Shown here: positions 27,158 to 36,203 of the stretch, piece after piece
How positions within the stretch are numbered: the stretch's first letter is position 1
Layout: every line of letters starts with the position of its first letter
Source of the DNA: Gammaproteobacteria bacterium
Lineage (GTDB): Bacteria > Pseudomonadota > Gammaproteobacteria > VBWC01
Assembly: GCA_006218035.1 (NCBI GenBank)
Contig: VBWC01000003.1
Coordinates: 243,251-307,250, forward strand
Direction of reading: 5' to 3'
DNA length: 64,000 bases
The notes under the pieces: model-generated
The model's input: the letters and a program-made list of their open reading frames with translations, nothing else
Told to the model about the DNA's origin: nothing
Databases searched by the model: none
Made by a program: the position numbers and the translations under genes

Positions 27158-27567
27158 ACTTCCGTTCCTCCAGGTCCGAGGAGCCGGATGTCAATCTGAC
27201 GCCATTGATCGATGTGGTGTTCTTGTTACTTATTTTTTTCATGGTATCGACGACGTTCAAGCGTGAATCCCAGCTCAACATCGATCTGCCGCGCGCCAGC
27301 GCGCAACCGGTCGAGACCGGCGATCGTCCGCTGGAAATCACCATTGACGCCGAGGGCCGCATCTTTGTTAATCAGCAGGGTCTGGTAAACAATCAGCTTG
27401 CGACGTTGATGAAGGCCATGCAGCAAGCCGTCGGCGAGCGGACCGATATACCGCTGATTATCAGTGCCGACGGGAAAACACCGCATCAGGCGGTCGTGAC
27501 GGCCATGGACGCGGCGCGCAAGCTGGGCATAACCCATCTGTCGCTGGCGACGCAGCACAACGAATAA
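27154..27567 (+). CDS. exbD: ExbD/TolR-family biopolymer transport protein
   Basis: Inner-membrane partner of ExbB that couples the proton gradient to TonB-type energy transfer. The 137 residues have one N-terminal transmembrane helix (about 17-37; NLTPLIDVVFLLLIFFMV, with the functional Asp) and a periplasmic domain ending HLSLATQ. It uses a GTG start that overlaps the exbB stop. With no tonB nearby, the substrate system is unclear; in this position the pair is usually linked to the lpxK region. The gene itself is intact although exbB is not. Confidence 0.92.
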   Translation: MNFRSSRSEEPDVNLTPLIDVVFLLLIFFMVSTTFKRESQLNIDLPRASAQPVETGDRPLEITIDAEGRIFVNQQGLVNNQLATLMKAMQQAVGERTDIPLIISADGKTPHQAVVTAMDAARKLGITHLSLATQHNE

Positions 27568-27675
27568 CCGGGTGAACGGCCAGTTCCGGGCCGGTTGCTG
27601 CGGTTCGTGATATTCAGTGGTGTTACGCAGAGATGCCTGGGTGGAACTGATGGCGATTGGTGCGCCGTGTGGCCG

Positions 27676-28659
27676 ATGAAACGTCTGGATGTGTCCTGGT
27701 ATGACGGTAGCGGGTGGACGGTGTTTTTGTCGCCGTTGTCCTGGCTGTTCCGGCTGGTTACCGCAGCGCGGCGTCACGCGTATCACGCGGGGTTGTTGAA
27801 GGCGTACCGGTTGCCGGTCCCGGTGATCGTCGTCGGGAACATCACCACCGGTGGTACAGGGAAGACGCCGCTGGTGATCTGGCTGGCGCAGTTTCTGAAG
27901 GAAAAGGGGTTTCGGCCGGGCATCGTTTGTCGCGGCTATCGCGGCCAGGCTACCGCATGGCCGCAAGTGGTCAATGAAGGCAGCGAGTCGCGGTGGGTGG
28001 GCGATGAGGCGGTGCTGTTGGCGCGTCGCACCGGCTGTACCGTCGTCGCCGCGCCAGACCGTGTAACAGCCGCACAGACGGCGCTGGACGCCGGGTGTAA
28101 CGTTATCGTTTCAGACGACGGCTTGCAGCACTATGCGATGGCGCGGGATATAGAGATTGTCGTTATTGACGGCGAGCGGCGATTCGGTAACGGGCGTTTG
28201 TTGCCGGCCGGGCCGTTACGGGAGCCGGTCAGCCGGCTGATGAGCGTCGATTTTGTCGTCACCAACGGTGCGGCACGAGACCGTGAATATCCGATGACTG
28301 TCGTCGGAGAGAAATTTCGCCGACTGGGGGCCGATGCGGCGTTCCAACGCGCGGAGTATTTTCAGGGACGCGATCTTCACGCCGTTGCCGGCACCGGTAA
28401 TCCAGGGAGATTCTTCCGGTATCTGACGAGCATGGGCCTCACGTTCGTGGCGCATCCGTTTCCTGACCATCACTGTTTTTCGGCAGCCGAACTACGGTTC
28501 GGTAGAAACGCGGTTGTACTGATGACCGAGAAAGATGCGGTAAAATTCCCCCGCGACCTTGACGGCGAGTACTGGTACTTGCCGGTGGATGCGCAACCTG
28601 ATCCGATTTTCGTCCGTGAGCTTTCTCAACGTCTGGCAAGCCTCGGCAAACAGGACTGA
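27676..28659 (+). CDS. lpxK: Tetraacyldisaccharide 4'-kinase
   Basis: Inner-membrane-associated kinase that phosphorylates the 4' position of the lipid A precursor. I placed the start at ATG 27676 because homologues begin just before the aromatic segment LDVSWYD; the frame is open to 27595 and no clear ribosome-binding site settles it. The 327 residues show an N-terminal membrane helix ([13 protein letters not shown]), the Walker [15 protein letters not shown] and the conserved [17 protein letters not shown]. It is followed by a Trm112-like gene and kdsB, the order seen in many gammaproteobacteria. Confidence 0.92.
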   Translation: MKRLDVSWYDGSGWTVFLSPLSWLFRLVTAARRHAYHAGLLKAYRLPVPVIVVGNITTGGTGKTPLVIWLAQFLKEKGFRPGIVCRGYRGQATAWPQVVNEGSESRWVGDEAVLLARRTGCTVVAAPDRVTAAQTALDAGCNVIVSDDGLQHYAMARDIEIVVIDGERRFGNGRLLPAGPLREPVSRLMSVDFVVTNGAARDREYPMTVVGEKFRRLGADAAFQRAEYFQGRDLHAVAGTGNPGRFFRYLTSMGLTFVAHPFPDHHCFSAAELRFGRNAVVLMTEKDAVKFPRDLDGEYWYLPVDAQPDPIFVRELSQRLASLGKQD

Positions 28660-28660
28660 C

Positions 28661-28843
28661 ATGATGAACAAAAAACTGCTTGATATTCTGGTATGCCCGA
28701 TTTGCAAAGGGCCGCTGGTGTACAAACCCGACGTCGAGGAGCTGATCTGCAAAGGCGATCGCCTGGCATATCCGATTCGCGATGACATTCCGGTCATGCT
28801 TGAGTCGGATGCCCGCGAGCTACGGGCGGACGAGGAGGTTTGA
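28661..28843 (+). CDS. Trm112-family small zinc-ribbon-like protein (YcaR)
   Basis: Short protein of the Trm112/YcaR family, often found between lpxK and kdsB. The 60 residues start with [18 protein letters not shown] and include [20 protein letters not shown]. Two Cys (CPIC) are present near the start. Its role in bacteria is not well defined. It begins two bases after the lpxK stop (ATG at 28661, or the next ATG at 28664) and its stop shares one base with the kdsB start. Confidence 0.9.
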   Translation: MMNKKLLDILVCPICKGPLVYKPDVEELICKGDRLAYPIRDDIPVMLESDARELRADEEV

Positions 28844-29625
28844 TGGGTTTCCGGGTCATCATCCCGGCGCGCTTCCTGTCCAGCAGGTTGCCAGGTAAGC
28901 CGCTGCGCACCCTGGCGGGCAAGCCCTTGATACAGCATGTTTATGAGCGCGCCTCGCGCAGTCTTGCCGACGAGGTGATTATTGCAACGGATGACGAACG
29001 CATACGGGCAGTCGCGGAATCCTTTGGCGCGGCGGTATGCATGACGGCAATCACGCATCACTCCGGAACGGATCGCATCGCAGAGGTCGTGCGCGCGCGC
29101 GGATACGATGAGCATCAGATTGTCGTCAATGTGCAAGGTGATGAGCCGCTTGTTCCACCGGCGCTCATCAACCAGGTGGCCGCGACCCTGGAGCAACATC
29201 GCGATGCCCAGGTGGCAACACTATGCCGCCGTATCGACTACGCCGCTGATCTTTTTGATCCGCATGTCGTCAAGGTGGCGCTGGACCGCAACGGGTACGC
29301 GCTGTATTTCAGTCGGGCGGCGATCCCCTGGGATCGTGAAGCGTTTTCCGTGACGCTTGCGGAGTTGCCGAAACGGTCCGAGCACTATCGCCATATCGGA
29401 CTGTATGCCTACCGTACCGCGTATTTGCGGGAATATGTCACGTTGCCACCGTGCGCCATCGAAACGATGGAGGCGCTGGAGCAGCTGCGCGTACTGTGGA
29501 ACGGCGGCCGGATACAGGTAGCGGAGGCCATGGAAGAGCCCGGACGAGGCGTCGACACGGAAGACGACCTGCGGCGTGTTGAAGTCCTGCTGGCCGCTGA
29601 AGATAACGTCGGCGGTCGCCGTTAA
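28843..29625 (+). CDS. kdsB: 3-deoxy-manno-octulosonate cytidylyltransferase
   Basis: Activates KDO to CMP-KDO for LPS core synthesis. The ATG at 28843 is supported by GAGGAGG at 28832-28838. The 260 residues begin GFRVIIPARFLSSRLPGKPL, the nucleotide-binding signature, and contain NVQGDEPLVPP, YFSRAAIPWDRE, HYRHIGLYAYR and a C-terminal GVDTEDDLRRVE. The length is usual for the family. Confidence 0.95.
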   Translation: MGFRVIIPARFLSSRLPGKPLRTLAGKPLIQHVYERASRSLADEVIIATDDERIRAVAESFGAAVCMTAITHHSGTDRIAEVVRARGYDEHQIVVNVQGDEPLVPPALINQVAATLEQHRDAQVATLCRRIDYAADLFDPHVVKVALDRNGYALYFSRAAIPWDREAFSVTLAELPKRSEHYRHIGLYAYRTAYLREYVTLPPCAIETMEALEQLRVLWNGGRIQVAEAMEEPGRGVDTEDDLRRVEVLLAAEDNVGGRR

Positions 29626-29644
29626 CTTGACAAATGCTTGTCCG

Positions 29645-29917
29645 CTATTCGAAGAGATTCAAATCCAGAAAACCGGGCGTATATTCGATGCGGTTCTGAT
29701 TCAGTACCGGCACGGTTATGGTCGTTGGTACCCGGCGGTACGCTTCACCGTGCTGGTCGGGCTGGATGGTGGTATGTTTATGGCAGGCTTCCAGAACCAG
29801 TGCCGGGCTGTCCTCCAGTACCTCGATTACGGTACATCGCGTGCCATAGTAATCGACGCTGCGCCCGATCAGGCCGCGTAATTGTTCGATATCGATCTCG
29901 ATTCGGGTTTCGTTCAT
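29645..29917 (-). CDS. Conserved-looking small protein of unknown function
   Basis: A 90-residue acidic-start protein (MNETRIEIDIEQLRGLIGRS) with no signal peptide or membrane segment. It has alternating beta-strand-like stretches (CTVIEVLEDSPALVLEA, TTITVPVLNQNRIEY) that suggest a small beta-rich domain. I do not recognise a family. It is alone on the minus strand between kdsB and the phosphatase, converging on kdsB with a 19-base gap. The frame fills the available gap and the composition looks like normal coding sequence, which supports a real gene. Confidence 0.65.
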   Translation of the reverse strand: MNETRIEIDIEQLRGLIGRSVDYYGTRCTVIEVLEDSPALVLEACHKHTTIQPDQHGEAYRRVPTTITVPVLNQNRIEYTPGFLDLNLFE

Positions 29918-29995
29918 GGCGCCGTCTGCGTAACTATAGACCCGTATTAGACCAGAATTTCGTGATTCACGACACCCGTACGTGCGCGGCAGTTA

Positions 29996-30024
29996 ATGAC
30001 ACCCCGGGCGTGAGCTATTACACT
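29996..30024 (+). promoter_or_regulatory. Candidate sigma70 promoter for the phosphatase gene
   Basis: ATGACA at 29996-30001 (five of six to TTGACA), a 17-base spacer, and TACACT at 30019-30024 (four of six to TATAAT). The expected start point is near 30031, about 32 bases before the ATG at 30063. Confidence 0.45.
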
Positions 30025-30062
30025 GGAACAGAGGATTTCACCGGAGTTGTGCATGCCGCCAC

Positions 30063-30551
30063 ATGAATAACAAAGTCGCTGTTTTGTTCGTCTGCATGGG
30101 CAATATCTGCCGCTCACCGACCGCTCAGGGGGTGATGGAGAAGCTGCTCGCTCACGAGGGGGTCGCGGACCGGGTAATGGTCGATTCGGCGGGGACCCAC
30201 GACTACCACATAGGCAAGCCCCCGGATGCGCGGGCACAGGCGGTGGCGCGGAAACGCGGCATGGACATCAGCCGACAACGTGCTCGCCAGGCCGATCGAG
30301 ACGATTTCGAACAATTTGATTACGTGCTGGCGATGGATCGTGACAATCTGGAACTGCTACGTGCCATCTGTCCACGAGGAAGCGAAGGAAGGCTGCGTCT
30401 CTTTCTGGAGTTTGCGCCGCAGCTCGAACGAACCGATGTACCGGACCCGTACTGGGGAGGGCCGGATGGATTCGAACGGGTGCTCGACATGATCGAGGCT
30501 GCCGCCGGCGGATTACTTGCGGATATCCGTCAGCGGCATCTCAACAATTAG
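30063..30551 (+). CDS. Low-molecular-weight protein-tyrosine phosphatase
   Basis: Cytoplasmic phosphatase of the LMW-PTP family. The 162 residues start with the P-loop VLFVCMGNICRSPTAQGVME (nucleophilic Cys, C-X5-R-S) and end with the general-acid loop DVPDPYWGG. It is complete. In related genomes the next gene is murB, but here the convergent rne gene follows after 31 bases. The partner is unknown; cytoplasmic tyrosine dephosphorylation in polysaccharide control is one possibility, although no kinase gene is nearby. Confidence 0.93.
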   Translation: MNNKVAVLFVCMGNICRSPTAQGVMEKLLAHEGVADRVMVDSAGTHDYHIGKPPDARAQAVARKRGMDISRQRARQADRDDFEQFDYVLAMDRDNLELLRAICPRGSEGRLRLFLEFAPQLERTDVPDPYWGGPDGFERVLDMIEAAAGGLLADIRQRHLNN

Positions 30552-30582
30552 AACGACCACCTGGCCGTTTTAAAACAGCACG

Positions 30583-32949
30583 TCAGGAATCCTGGCGCGT
30601 TTTTTCCGCTACTTCGTTCTGTCCATGCAAGCTGTGTTCATGCTCATCGTGGTGATGATCGTTGGTCCGGCCTTCGTGTTGCACCGCCGCGGTCGTTTGC
30701 GAACGCGCCATGGGTTCATCGGTGTAAGAAAATGTTTCCCGATCGGTATCCCGGTGATCTGTGTGCTCGGACACCGTGCTGCGCGTGGCAGGTTCGCCCG
30801 ATCCATCGTGATGCTCATGCATTGCACTTGCAGCCCCCTCGGCCAGAGGTTGGTCGCCGTGCGTGCTCCCGGACGGTGATGCGCCTTGGTCGGCACCCGT
30901 CGGACGCCGGCGCCGACGTCCGCCACGTCGTCCGCGATTCCGACGCGGCCGCTGGGAGGTATTTTCCGCGAGGGCCTGCTCGGACGCGGTCTCTGCAGGT
31001 TGTTGCAGCGCAGGAATCTCTGCGACCTCGGTGCGGGTTACCGCGGGTTTCATTTCGGTCGCGTTGCGCGCGCCACGCTCAGGTTTGCGCCCGCGCTGCT
31101 GGCCGCCGCGTCGACTACGATCATCGCGATCCCGTGGCCGGCGCTCGCCGGACTGATGGCGCGGCGGTGCGGTTTTGTCGGGCGTCGTCACAGGCTGCAC
31201 CGACGTTTCCCGCGGCAGTTCGACGCTGGCGCTCGGCGAGTTGATGCCGCCGAACAGGTTGCCCCACAGTTTGCGCATGAAACCAGTTTCAGTCTCCGCC
31301 TTCGCCGTGGCCGGGAGTAAAGACGGCGCCGGAGCTGGCGCCGGCGCCGGAGTGCGGGGCAGTACGGCCTTTACCGCGGGCTCTTCCATAGGCGCTTTTT
31401 GCACCAGGGTTTCCGGCACCTGCAATTCCTGTTCGCGATCGACGAGTTCGTAACTGACCTCTGAGCTAGCTTCATCGTCATTGCGTACCCGCTCGATACT
31501 GTAATGCGGCGTTTCCAGCGAGGCATGCGGTATCAGTAGAACTTCGATCTTGTGCCGCTCTTCGATGGTATGCAGCGTCCGCCGTTTTTCGTTGAGCAGA
31601 TAGGTCGCAATGGACACCGGCAAATGGGCAACCACGCGTCCGGTTTTTTCCTTGACGGCCTCCTCCTCGATAATGCGGAGTATCGACAGGGCCAGGGATT
31701 CGACGCTGCGTATGATGCCTTGGCCGTGGCAACGGGGGCATGCGACCTGGGTCGATTCGCCCAGCGACGGACGCAGTCGCTGCCGCGACATTTCCAGCAG
31801 CCCGAAACGCGAAATACGTCCGAGCTGGACCCGGGCACGGTCGGTTTTCAACGCATCACGCAGCCGGTTTTCCACCTCACGCTGGTTGCGTGACGGCGTC
31901 ATGTCGATAAAATCGATCACGATCAATCCACCGAGATCGCGCAAGCGTAACTGCCGGCCGATTTCGTCGGCCGCTTCGAGATTGGTATGCAGGGCCGTTT
32001 CTTCAATGTCGGCGCCCTTGGTCGCGCGGGACGAATTGATGTCGATCGACACCAACGCTTCGGTGCGGTCGATAACGATCGCACCGCCAGAGGGCAGGCG
32101 CACTTCGCGTTGATAGGCGGTCTCGATCTGGCTTTCAAATTGAAAGCGCGTAAACAGCGGGACGTCGTCCTGATAGAGCTTGATCTTGTTCAGAAAATGC
32201 GGCATCACCTGGTTGATGAAATCGCCCGCCTGTTCGAAGACCTCGGGGTTGTCGATCAGGACCTCACCAATGTCCTGGCTGAGGTGGTCGCGCAACGCCC
32301 GGATGATGATGTTGCTTTCCTGGTAGATCAGGAATGGTGCCGGTTTTTCCGCTGCCGCGGCCTCGATTGCGCGCCACAGACGCAGCAGGTAATCGAGATC
32401 CCACTTGAATTCCTCAATCCCCTTGCCGACGCCGGCAGTGCGGACGATGGCGCCCATGCCATCGGGAATATCCAGTTCACTGATGATCTGGCGCAGTTCC
32501 GTACGGTCATCCGAATCGACGCGCCGCGATACGCCACCCGCGCCCGGACTATTGGGCATCAGCACCAGATACCGGCCGGCGAGACTGACGTAGGTTGTCA
32601 GCGCAGCACCCTTGGTGCCGCGGGCTTCCTTGTCGATTTGAACGACGATCTGCTGACCTTCTTTCAGGACCTCCCGGATATTCGGTCGTTTCGACTCGTC
32701 CGTGACCGGGACCTTGAAGTAGCTCGGTATGATTTCCTTAATCGACAGAAACCCGTGCCGTTCGGCGCCATAGTCGACGAACGCAGCGTCCAGACTGGGC
32801 TCGACGCGGGTAATCGTACCTTTGTAGATATTGGCTTTTTTCTTTTCGAGGGACGGAATTTCGACGTCCAGATCGTAAAGGTATTGTCCATCCACACGGG
32901 CGATACGCAACTCCTCTGGCTGAGTTGCGTTAATCAACATTCTTTTCAT
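30583..32949 (-). CDS. rne: Ribonuclease E
   Basis: Endoribonuclease that initiates decay of most mRNA and processes stable RNA. The 788 residues contain the N-terminal catalytic half: S1 domain (about 35-125; [22 protein letters not shown]), the 5'-sensor/RNase H region, DNase I-like domain with the metal-binding [10 protein letters not shown] and IVIDFIDM, and the Zn-link CPRCHGQG. The C-terminal scaffold is short, rich in Arg ([14 protein letters not shown]) and ends in a His-rich stretch. It is about 270 residues shorter than E. coli RNase E but clearly longer than RNase G. It diverges from rluC. Confidence 0.95.
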   Translation of the reverse strand: MKRMLINATQPEELRIARVDGQYLYDLDVEIPSLEKKKANIYKGTITRVEPSLDAAFVDYGAERHGFLSIKEIIPSYFKVPVTDESKRPNIREVLKEGQQIVVQIDKEARGTKGAALTTYVSLAGRYLVLMPNSPGAGGVSRRVDSDDRTELRQIISELDIPDGMGAIVRTAGVGKGIEEFKWDLDYLLRLWRAIEAAAAEKPAPFLIYQESNIIIRALRDHLSQDIGEVLIDNPEVFEQAGDFINQVMPHFLNKIKLYQDDVPLFTRFQFESQIETAYQREVRLPSGGAIVIDRTEALVSIDINSSRATKGADIEETALHTNLEAADEIGRQLRLRDLGGLIVIDFIDMTPSRNQREVENRLRDALKTDRARVQLGRISRFGLLEMSRQRLRPSLGESTQVACPRCHGQGIIRSVESLALSILRIIEEEAVKEKTGRVVAHLPVSIATYLLNEKRRTLHTIEERHKIEVLLIPHASLETPHYSIERVRNDDEASSEVSYELVDREQELQVPETLVQKAPMEEPAVKAVLPRTPAPAPAPAPSLLPATAKAETETGFMRKLWGNLFGGINSPSASVELPRETSVQPVTTPDKTAPPRHQSGERRPRDRDDRSRRGGQQRGRKPERGARNATEMKPAVTRTEVAEIPALQQPAETASEQALAENTSQRPRRNRGRRGGRRRRRPTGADQGASPSGSTHGDQPLAEGAASAMHEHHDGSGEPATRSTVSEHTDHRDTDRETFSYTDEPMARSQTTAAVQHEGRTNDHHHDEHEHSLHGQNEVAEKTRQDS

Positions 32950-33389
32950 TCAACAATCTCTCTGCGCTCCGTCACAACCGGCTGTCGGTGGCGGGGGCGT
33001 CGGGCCGCGACGATGTTTCGTCAGGATGTTTGTTATTCGTTTTTATCGAACAACCCGGTCCCTGGTCGGCCCGATCAGCGCGCCAGAAAAACGGCGGCAC
33101 GCAAGCGCAAATTACTATCGCTCCGTCGCGGGTCGAGCGATCTATAACCCGTGTTTCGTACCCGTGATTGCCGCGACGCAACAGGTGCGGCAAATGCATC
33201 ACTGCCCGACGCTACCGCGTGTCGAACTACTCGCGAGGTTAGTGGGGCCAGAACCCGCGCCTTACGACCCGCGCCCTGACACGGTTGTCCGTCGTCAGGT
33301 AACGAGGTAATCGCGATTCTGGTCAGTCCCATTAATCGGGCCGCCATGCGTACCGGGTACGCAAAAAACCATTTAAAAATCTGCATTAA

Positions 33390-33415
33390 AAGCCACGAAT
33401 ATCAGGACGTGGCTT
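33390..33415 (-). other. Hairpin at the start of the rne leader
   Basis: AAGCCACG and CGTGGCTT form an 8-bp perfect stem with a 10-base loop. On the minus strand it would be about 7 nt from the predicted transcript start and is followed by TTTTAATGC. It could protect the 5' end, act in autoregulation, or be an early terminator. Confidence 0.5.
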
Positions 33416-33428
33416 AATTGCATCGGGT

Positions 33429-33457
33429 ACTATAACAGCGTTTCGGACAGGCATCAA
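33429..33457 (-). promoter_or_regulatory. Candidate sigma70 promoter for rne
   Basis: On the minus strand: TTGATG (33457-33452, four of six), a 17-base spacer, then TATAGT (33434-33429, five of six). The expected start is near 33422. Confidence 0.6.
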
Positions 33458-33492
33458 ACGGGTCAATAGTCTGTTATTTCAGAGAAAACGGG

Positions 33493-34461
33493 ATGAAGGT
33501 GCAGAAAGAAGCGGTGGTCGGGGTGCGAATGATTGATATTGGGGCGGACCACGACGGACAGCGCATAGACAATTTTCTGGCGTCAGAGCTCAAGGGAGTG
33601 CCCAAGAGTCATATATATCGGATCCTCCGGCGCGGTGAAGTACGCGTGAACAAGGGTCGGATCGCACCGAAATATCGCCTGAAGGCCGGCGACGTCGTAC
33701 GCCTCCCGCCGGTACGGGTCGCCGACCGCGTCGCGCCCCCCCGCCCGGCCGAGCGCCAGATGGCGCAGATCGAGCAGGCAATCCTCTACGAGGACGATCG
33801 GCTGGTGGTTCTGAACAAGCCATCCGGTATTGCCGTTCACGGCGGCAGCGGGCAGTCATGGGGAATTATCGAGTTACTTCGGGCGGCCCGGCCCGGTGCG
33901 CCATCCCTCGAGCTCGTCCACCGGGTCGACAAGGAGACGTCGGGTTGCCTGATGATCGCCAAAAAACGCAGCATGCTGCGTGCGCTGCATGAGGTCTTCC
34001 GCAGCCAGCAGATCGACAAGCGGTATCTCGCGCTACTGGAAGGGCAGTGGCGCGGGGGTGACAAAAGCGTCCGATCGAAATTGCGCAAGAACGTGCTGCA
34101 GTCGGGTGAGCGTATGGTGCGTGTCGCCGAGGATGGCAAGGAGGCGGAAAGCCTATTCTCGCCATTGCGGAGTTTTCCGGTGGCCAGTCTGGTCGAGGTC
34201 CGCATCATGACGGGACGTACGCACCAGATTCGCGTGCAGGCGGCCGATATGGGGCGGCCAGTAGCCGGCGACGTCAAGTACGGCTCGACGGAATTTAACC
34301 GCCTGATGCGCACGGTCGGTTTGAAGCGCCTGTTCCTGCATGCCCATTCATTGGCGTTCCGGATGCCTGGCACGAACGCGCAATTCAAGATTGCCGCGCC
34401 ACTGGGCGGCGATCTGCAGCAGGTACTGGATAAACTGGAAAAAGGAACCGAAGCGACGTGA
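33493..34461 (+). CDS. rluC: 23S rRNA pseudouridine(955/2504/2580) synthase
   Basis: RluA-family pseudouridine synthase for 23S rRNA. The 322 residues have an N-terminal S4 domain (about 20-75; IDNFLASELKGVPKSHIYRIL) and the catalytic motif LVHRVDKETSGCLMIAKK, followed by GRTHQIRVQAADMGRPVAGD. It is divergent from rne, as in E. coli and Pseudomonas, which supports RluC rather than RluA or RluD. Its stop overlaps the start of the HAD gene by 4 bases. Confidence 0.93.
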   Translation: MKVQKEAVVGVRMIDIGADHDGQRIDNFLASELKGVPKSHIYRILRRGEVRVNKGRIAPKYRLKAGDVVRLPPVRVADRVAPPRPAERQMAQIEQAILYEDDRLVVLNKPSGIAVHGGSGQSWGIIELLRAARPGAPSLELVHRVDKETSGCLMIAKKRSMLRALHEVFRSQQIDKRYLALLEGQWRGGDKSVRSKLRKNVLQSGERMVRVAEDGKEAESLFSPLRSFPVASLVEVRIMTGRTHQIRVQAADMGRPVAGDVKYGSTEFNRLMRTVGLKRLFLHAHSLAFRMPGTNAQFKIAAPLGGDLQQVLDKLEKGTEAT

Positions 34462-35165
34462 ACAGCATGGTCGGACGCGGGGGCTTCACCCTGCTGGTGT
34501 TTGATTGGGACGGTACGCTGATGGATTCGATCGATCGCATCGTCGCGAGCATGGAAGCAGCGGCCACTGATCTTGATCTCGTGCCACTGGAACGTGTCGA
34601 TGTCCTAAACATCATTGGCCTGGGATTACCCGAGGCGATCGCAAGGCTGTTTCCTCAGGCGGGACAGGACATGCATTCGCGGTTCGCCGATCGCTACCGG
34701 CATTATTTCGTCGAGGCCAGCCCGGTACCGGCGCCGTTATTTCCAGGCGCCGCCGCGACGCTGGCGAGTCTGCGCGAGCAGGGCTATTTGTTGGCCGTGG
34801 CCACCGGCAAGGCGCGCCGGGGCCTGGACCGGGCGCTGGCTGACACCGGCTGCGCGCATTTTTTCCACGCCTCGCGCTGTGCGGACGAGGTGAAATCCAA
34901 ACCGCACCCGCAGATGTTGCTGGAGATCATGGCGCAACTCGATGTGCCGGCGCACGCCACGCTGATGATCGGCGATACGGACTACGATATGAAAATGGCC
35001 GTTAACGCCGGCGTCCCGGCGCTGGCAGTCAGCTACGGCGTGCATACGGGCGAGCGGTTGCGACAACACGGTCCGTTGGCGTGCCTGGATGCGATCGGCG
35101 AGCTGGTGCCGTGGCTGGCGCGTTATATGGAAGTTGACAAGCACGCCGCGACCCTGACAATTTAG
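34458..35165 (+). CDS. HAD-family hydrolase (phosphoglycolate phosphatase-like)
   Basis: Cytoplasmic HAD-superfamily phosphatase. Motif I FDWDGTLMDS near residue 16, a helical cap, a Thr-containing motif II (VATGKARRG), the motif III Lys in EVKSKPHPQMLL, and motif IV IGDTDYDMKMA. The GTG start overlaps the rluC stop; an ATG nine bases later is an alternative. At 235 residues it resembles Gph but the substrate cannot be told from sequence. Lying between rluC and sppA is its usual place in this cluster. Confidence 0.9.
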   Translation: MNSMVGRGGFTLLVFDWDGTLMDSIDRIVASMEAAATDLDLVPLERVDVLNIIGLGLPEAIARLFPQAGQDMHSRFADRYRHYFVEASPVPAPLFPGAAATLASLREQGYLLAVATGKARRGLDRALADTGCAHFFHASRCADEVKSKPHPQMLLEIMAQLDVPAHATLMIGDTDYDMKMAVNAGVPALAVSYGVHTGERLRQHGPLACLDAIGELVPWLARYMEVDKHAATLTI

Positions 35166-35195
35166 CGCCTAACACCCACCGAGGGATGTATCACT

Positions 35196-36203
35196 ATGAT
35201 CAATAACGGCAGCAAAGAGGAACCGCATTTCAGCGCGAACGGGGTTGAGTCCACGGAGCCGCCATCAGGCCGCGGCGATCAAGTGACGTGGGAACGGGAA
35301 GTCATTGAGCGGCTGGCCACGTTCGGTCTCAAGGAGCAACGCAGCCGGCGGCGTTGGGGAATTTTCTTCAAGGTATTGCTGGTGGCGTATATCCTCGTGC
35401 TGTCGTGGCAGGCGTTACCGCGGTTTTTTGGTGACGACGCGCTCACCGGCGGCAAGCATACGGCGCTGGTGGATATCTACGGCGAAATCTCCGACGCTGC
35501 GGAAGCGAACGCGGACAGCGTCATCTTGGGTTTGCGTGACGCGTTTGAGGACAAGCAGACAGCGGGCGTGATACTGCGCATCAACAGCCCCGGTGGCAGC
35601 CCGGTGCAGGCCGGGTATGTCAACGACGAGATGACGCGATTGCGCGGCCTGTATCCCAATATTCCGTTGTACGTCGTGATTACCGACATGTGTGCCTCGG
35701 GCGGATACTACATCGCCGCGGCAGCCGACAAGATCTATGCGGACAAGGCCAGCATTGTGGGATCCATTGGTGTGTTGATGAACGGCTTCGGCTTTGTCGG
35801 CGCGCTGGACAAGCTGGGTATCGAGCGCCGGCTGTTAACTGCCGGCGAACACAAGGGCTTCCTGGATCCGTTTTCACCGGCGAAGGACGATGACATCCGG
35901 CATATCAAGGGACTGCTCAGTTCTATCCATGCGCAGTTCATTGCCACGGTAAAAAAAGGACGCGGCGATCGTCTCAAGGATAGCCCGGAAATCTTCAGCG
36001 GTCTGGTGTGGACGGGCGAACAAGGGATCGCGCTGGGGCTCGTGGACGGTCTCGGCAACAGCAGTTACGTTGCACGCGAAGTCATCGGCGAGAAAAAGAT
36101 CGTCGACTATACCCATCGTCCGCCGTTGTTCGACCGCTTTGTCGAGCGTATCGGCGTGACGTTGGTACGGGTTGCCGGGTTGACGCAGATGCGCCTGAAC
36201 TAG
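35196..36203 (+). CDS. sppA: S49-family signal peptide peptidase (SppA-like)
   Basis: Membrane-anchored Ser/Lys protease that degrades cleaved signal peptides. The 335-residue short form has a cytoplasmic N-terminus, one membrane helix (about 58-76; FFKVLLVAYILVLSW) and an S49 domain with the catalytic Ser in DMCASGGYYIAAAADKIY, GSIGVLMNGFGF and the general-base Lys in GEHKGFLDPF. It lacks the tandem S49 repeat of E. coli SppA. Its TAG shares the tetranucleotide CTAG with the stop of the convergent maf gene. Confidence 0.92.
   Translation: MINNGSKEEPHFSANGVESTEPPSGRGDQVTWEREVIERLATFGLKEQRSRRRWGIFFKVLLVAYILVLSWQALPRFFGDDALTGGKHTALVDIYGEISDAAEANADSVILGLRDAFEDKQTAGVILRINSPGGSPVQAGYVNDEMTRLRGLYPNIPLYVVITDMCASGGYYIAAAADKIYADKASIVGSIGVLMNGFGFVGALDKLGIERRLLTAGEHKGFLDPFSPAKDDDIRHIKGLLSSIHAQFIATVKKGRGDRLKDSPEIFSGLVWTGEQGIALGLVDGLGNSSYVAREVIGEKKIVDYTHRPPLFDRFVERIGVTLVRVAGLTQMRLN

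Larger units (their letters stand above)
32950..33492. other. Divergent rne/rluC region, mostly the rne leader
   Basis: This 543-base stretch has no supported gene. From the promoter at 33429-33457 the rne transcript would carry an untranslated leader of about 470 nt on the minus strand. A hairpin lies at its 5' end (33390-33415). Known rne genes in enterobacteria also have a long structured leader that mediates feedback by RNase E; the same role here is inference. No clear rluC promoter was found. Confidence 0.55.

Noticed and set aside
30549-30575. Possible terminator after the LMW phosphatase gene (AACGACC-acct-GGCCGTT)
   Set aside because: The stem has a mismatch and the following tract is TTAAAA rather than a U-run, so intrinsic termination is not supported.
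31987-33147. A 386-codon open frame on the plus strand opposite rne
   Set aside because: It lies opposite the conserved RNase E catalytic domain and its content is explained by the codon structure of rne.
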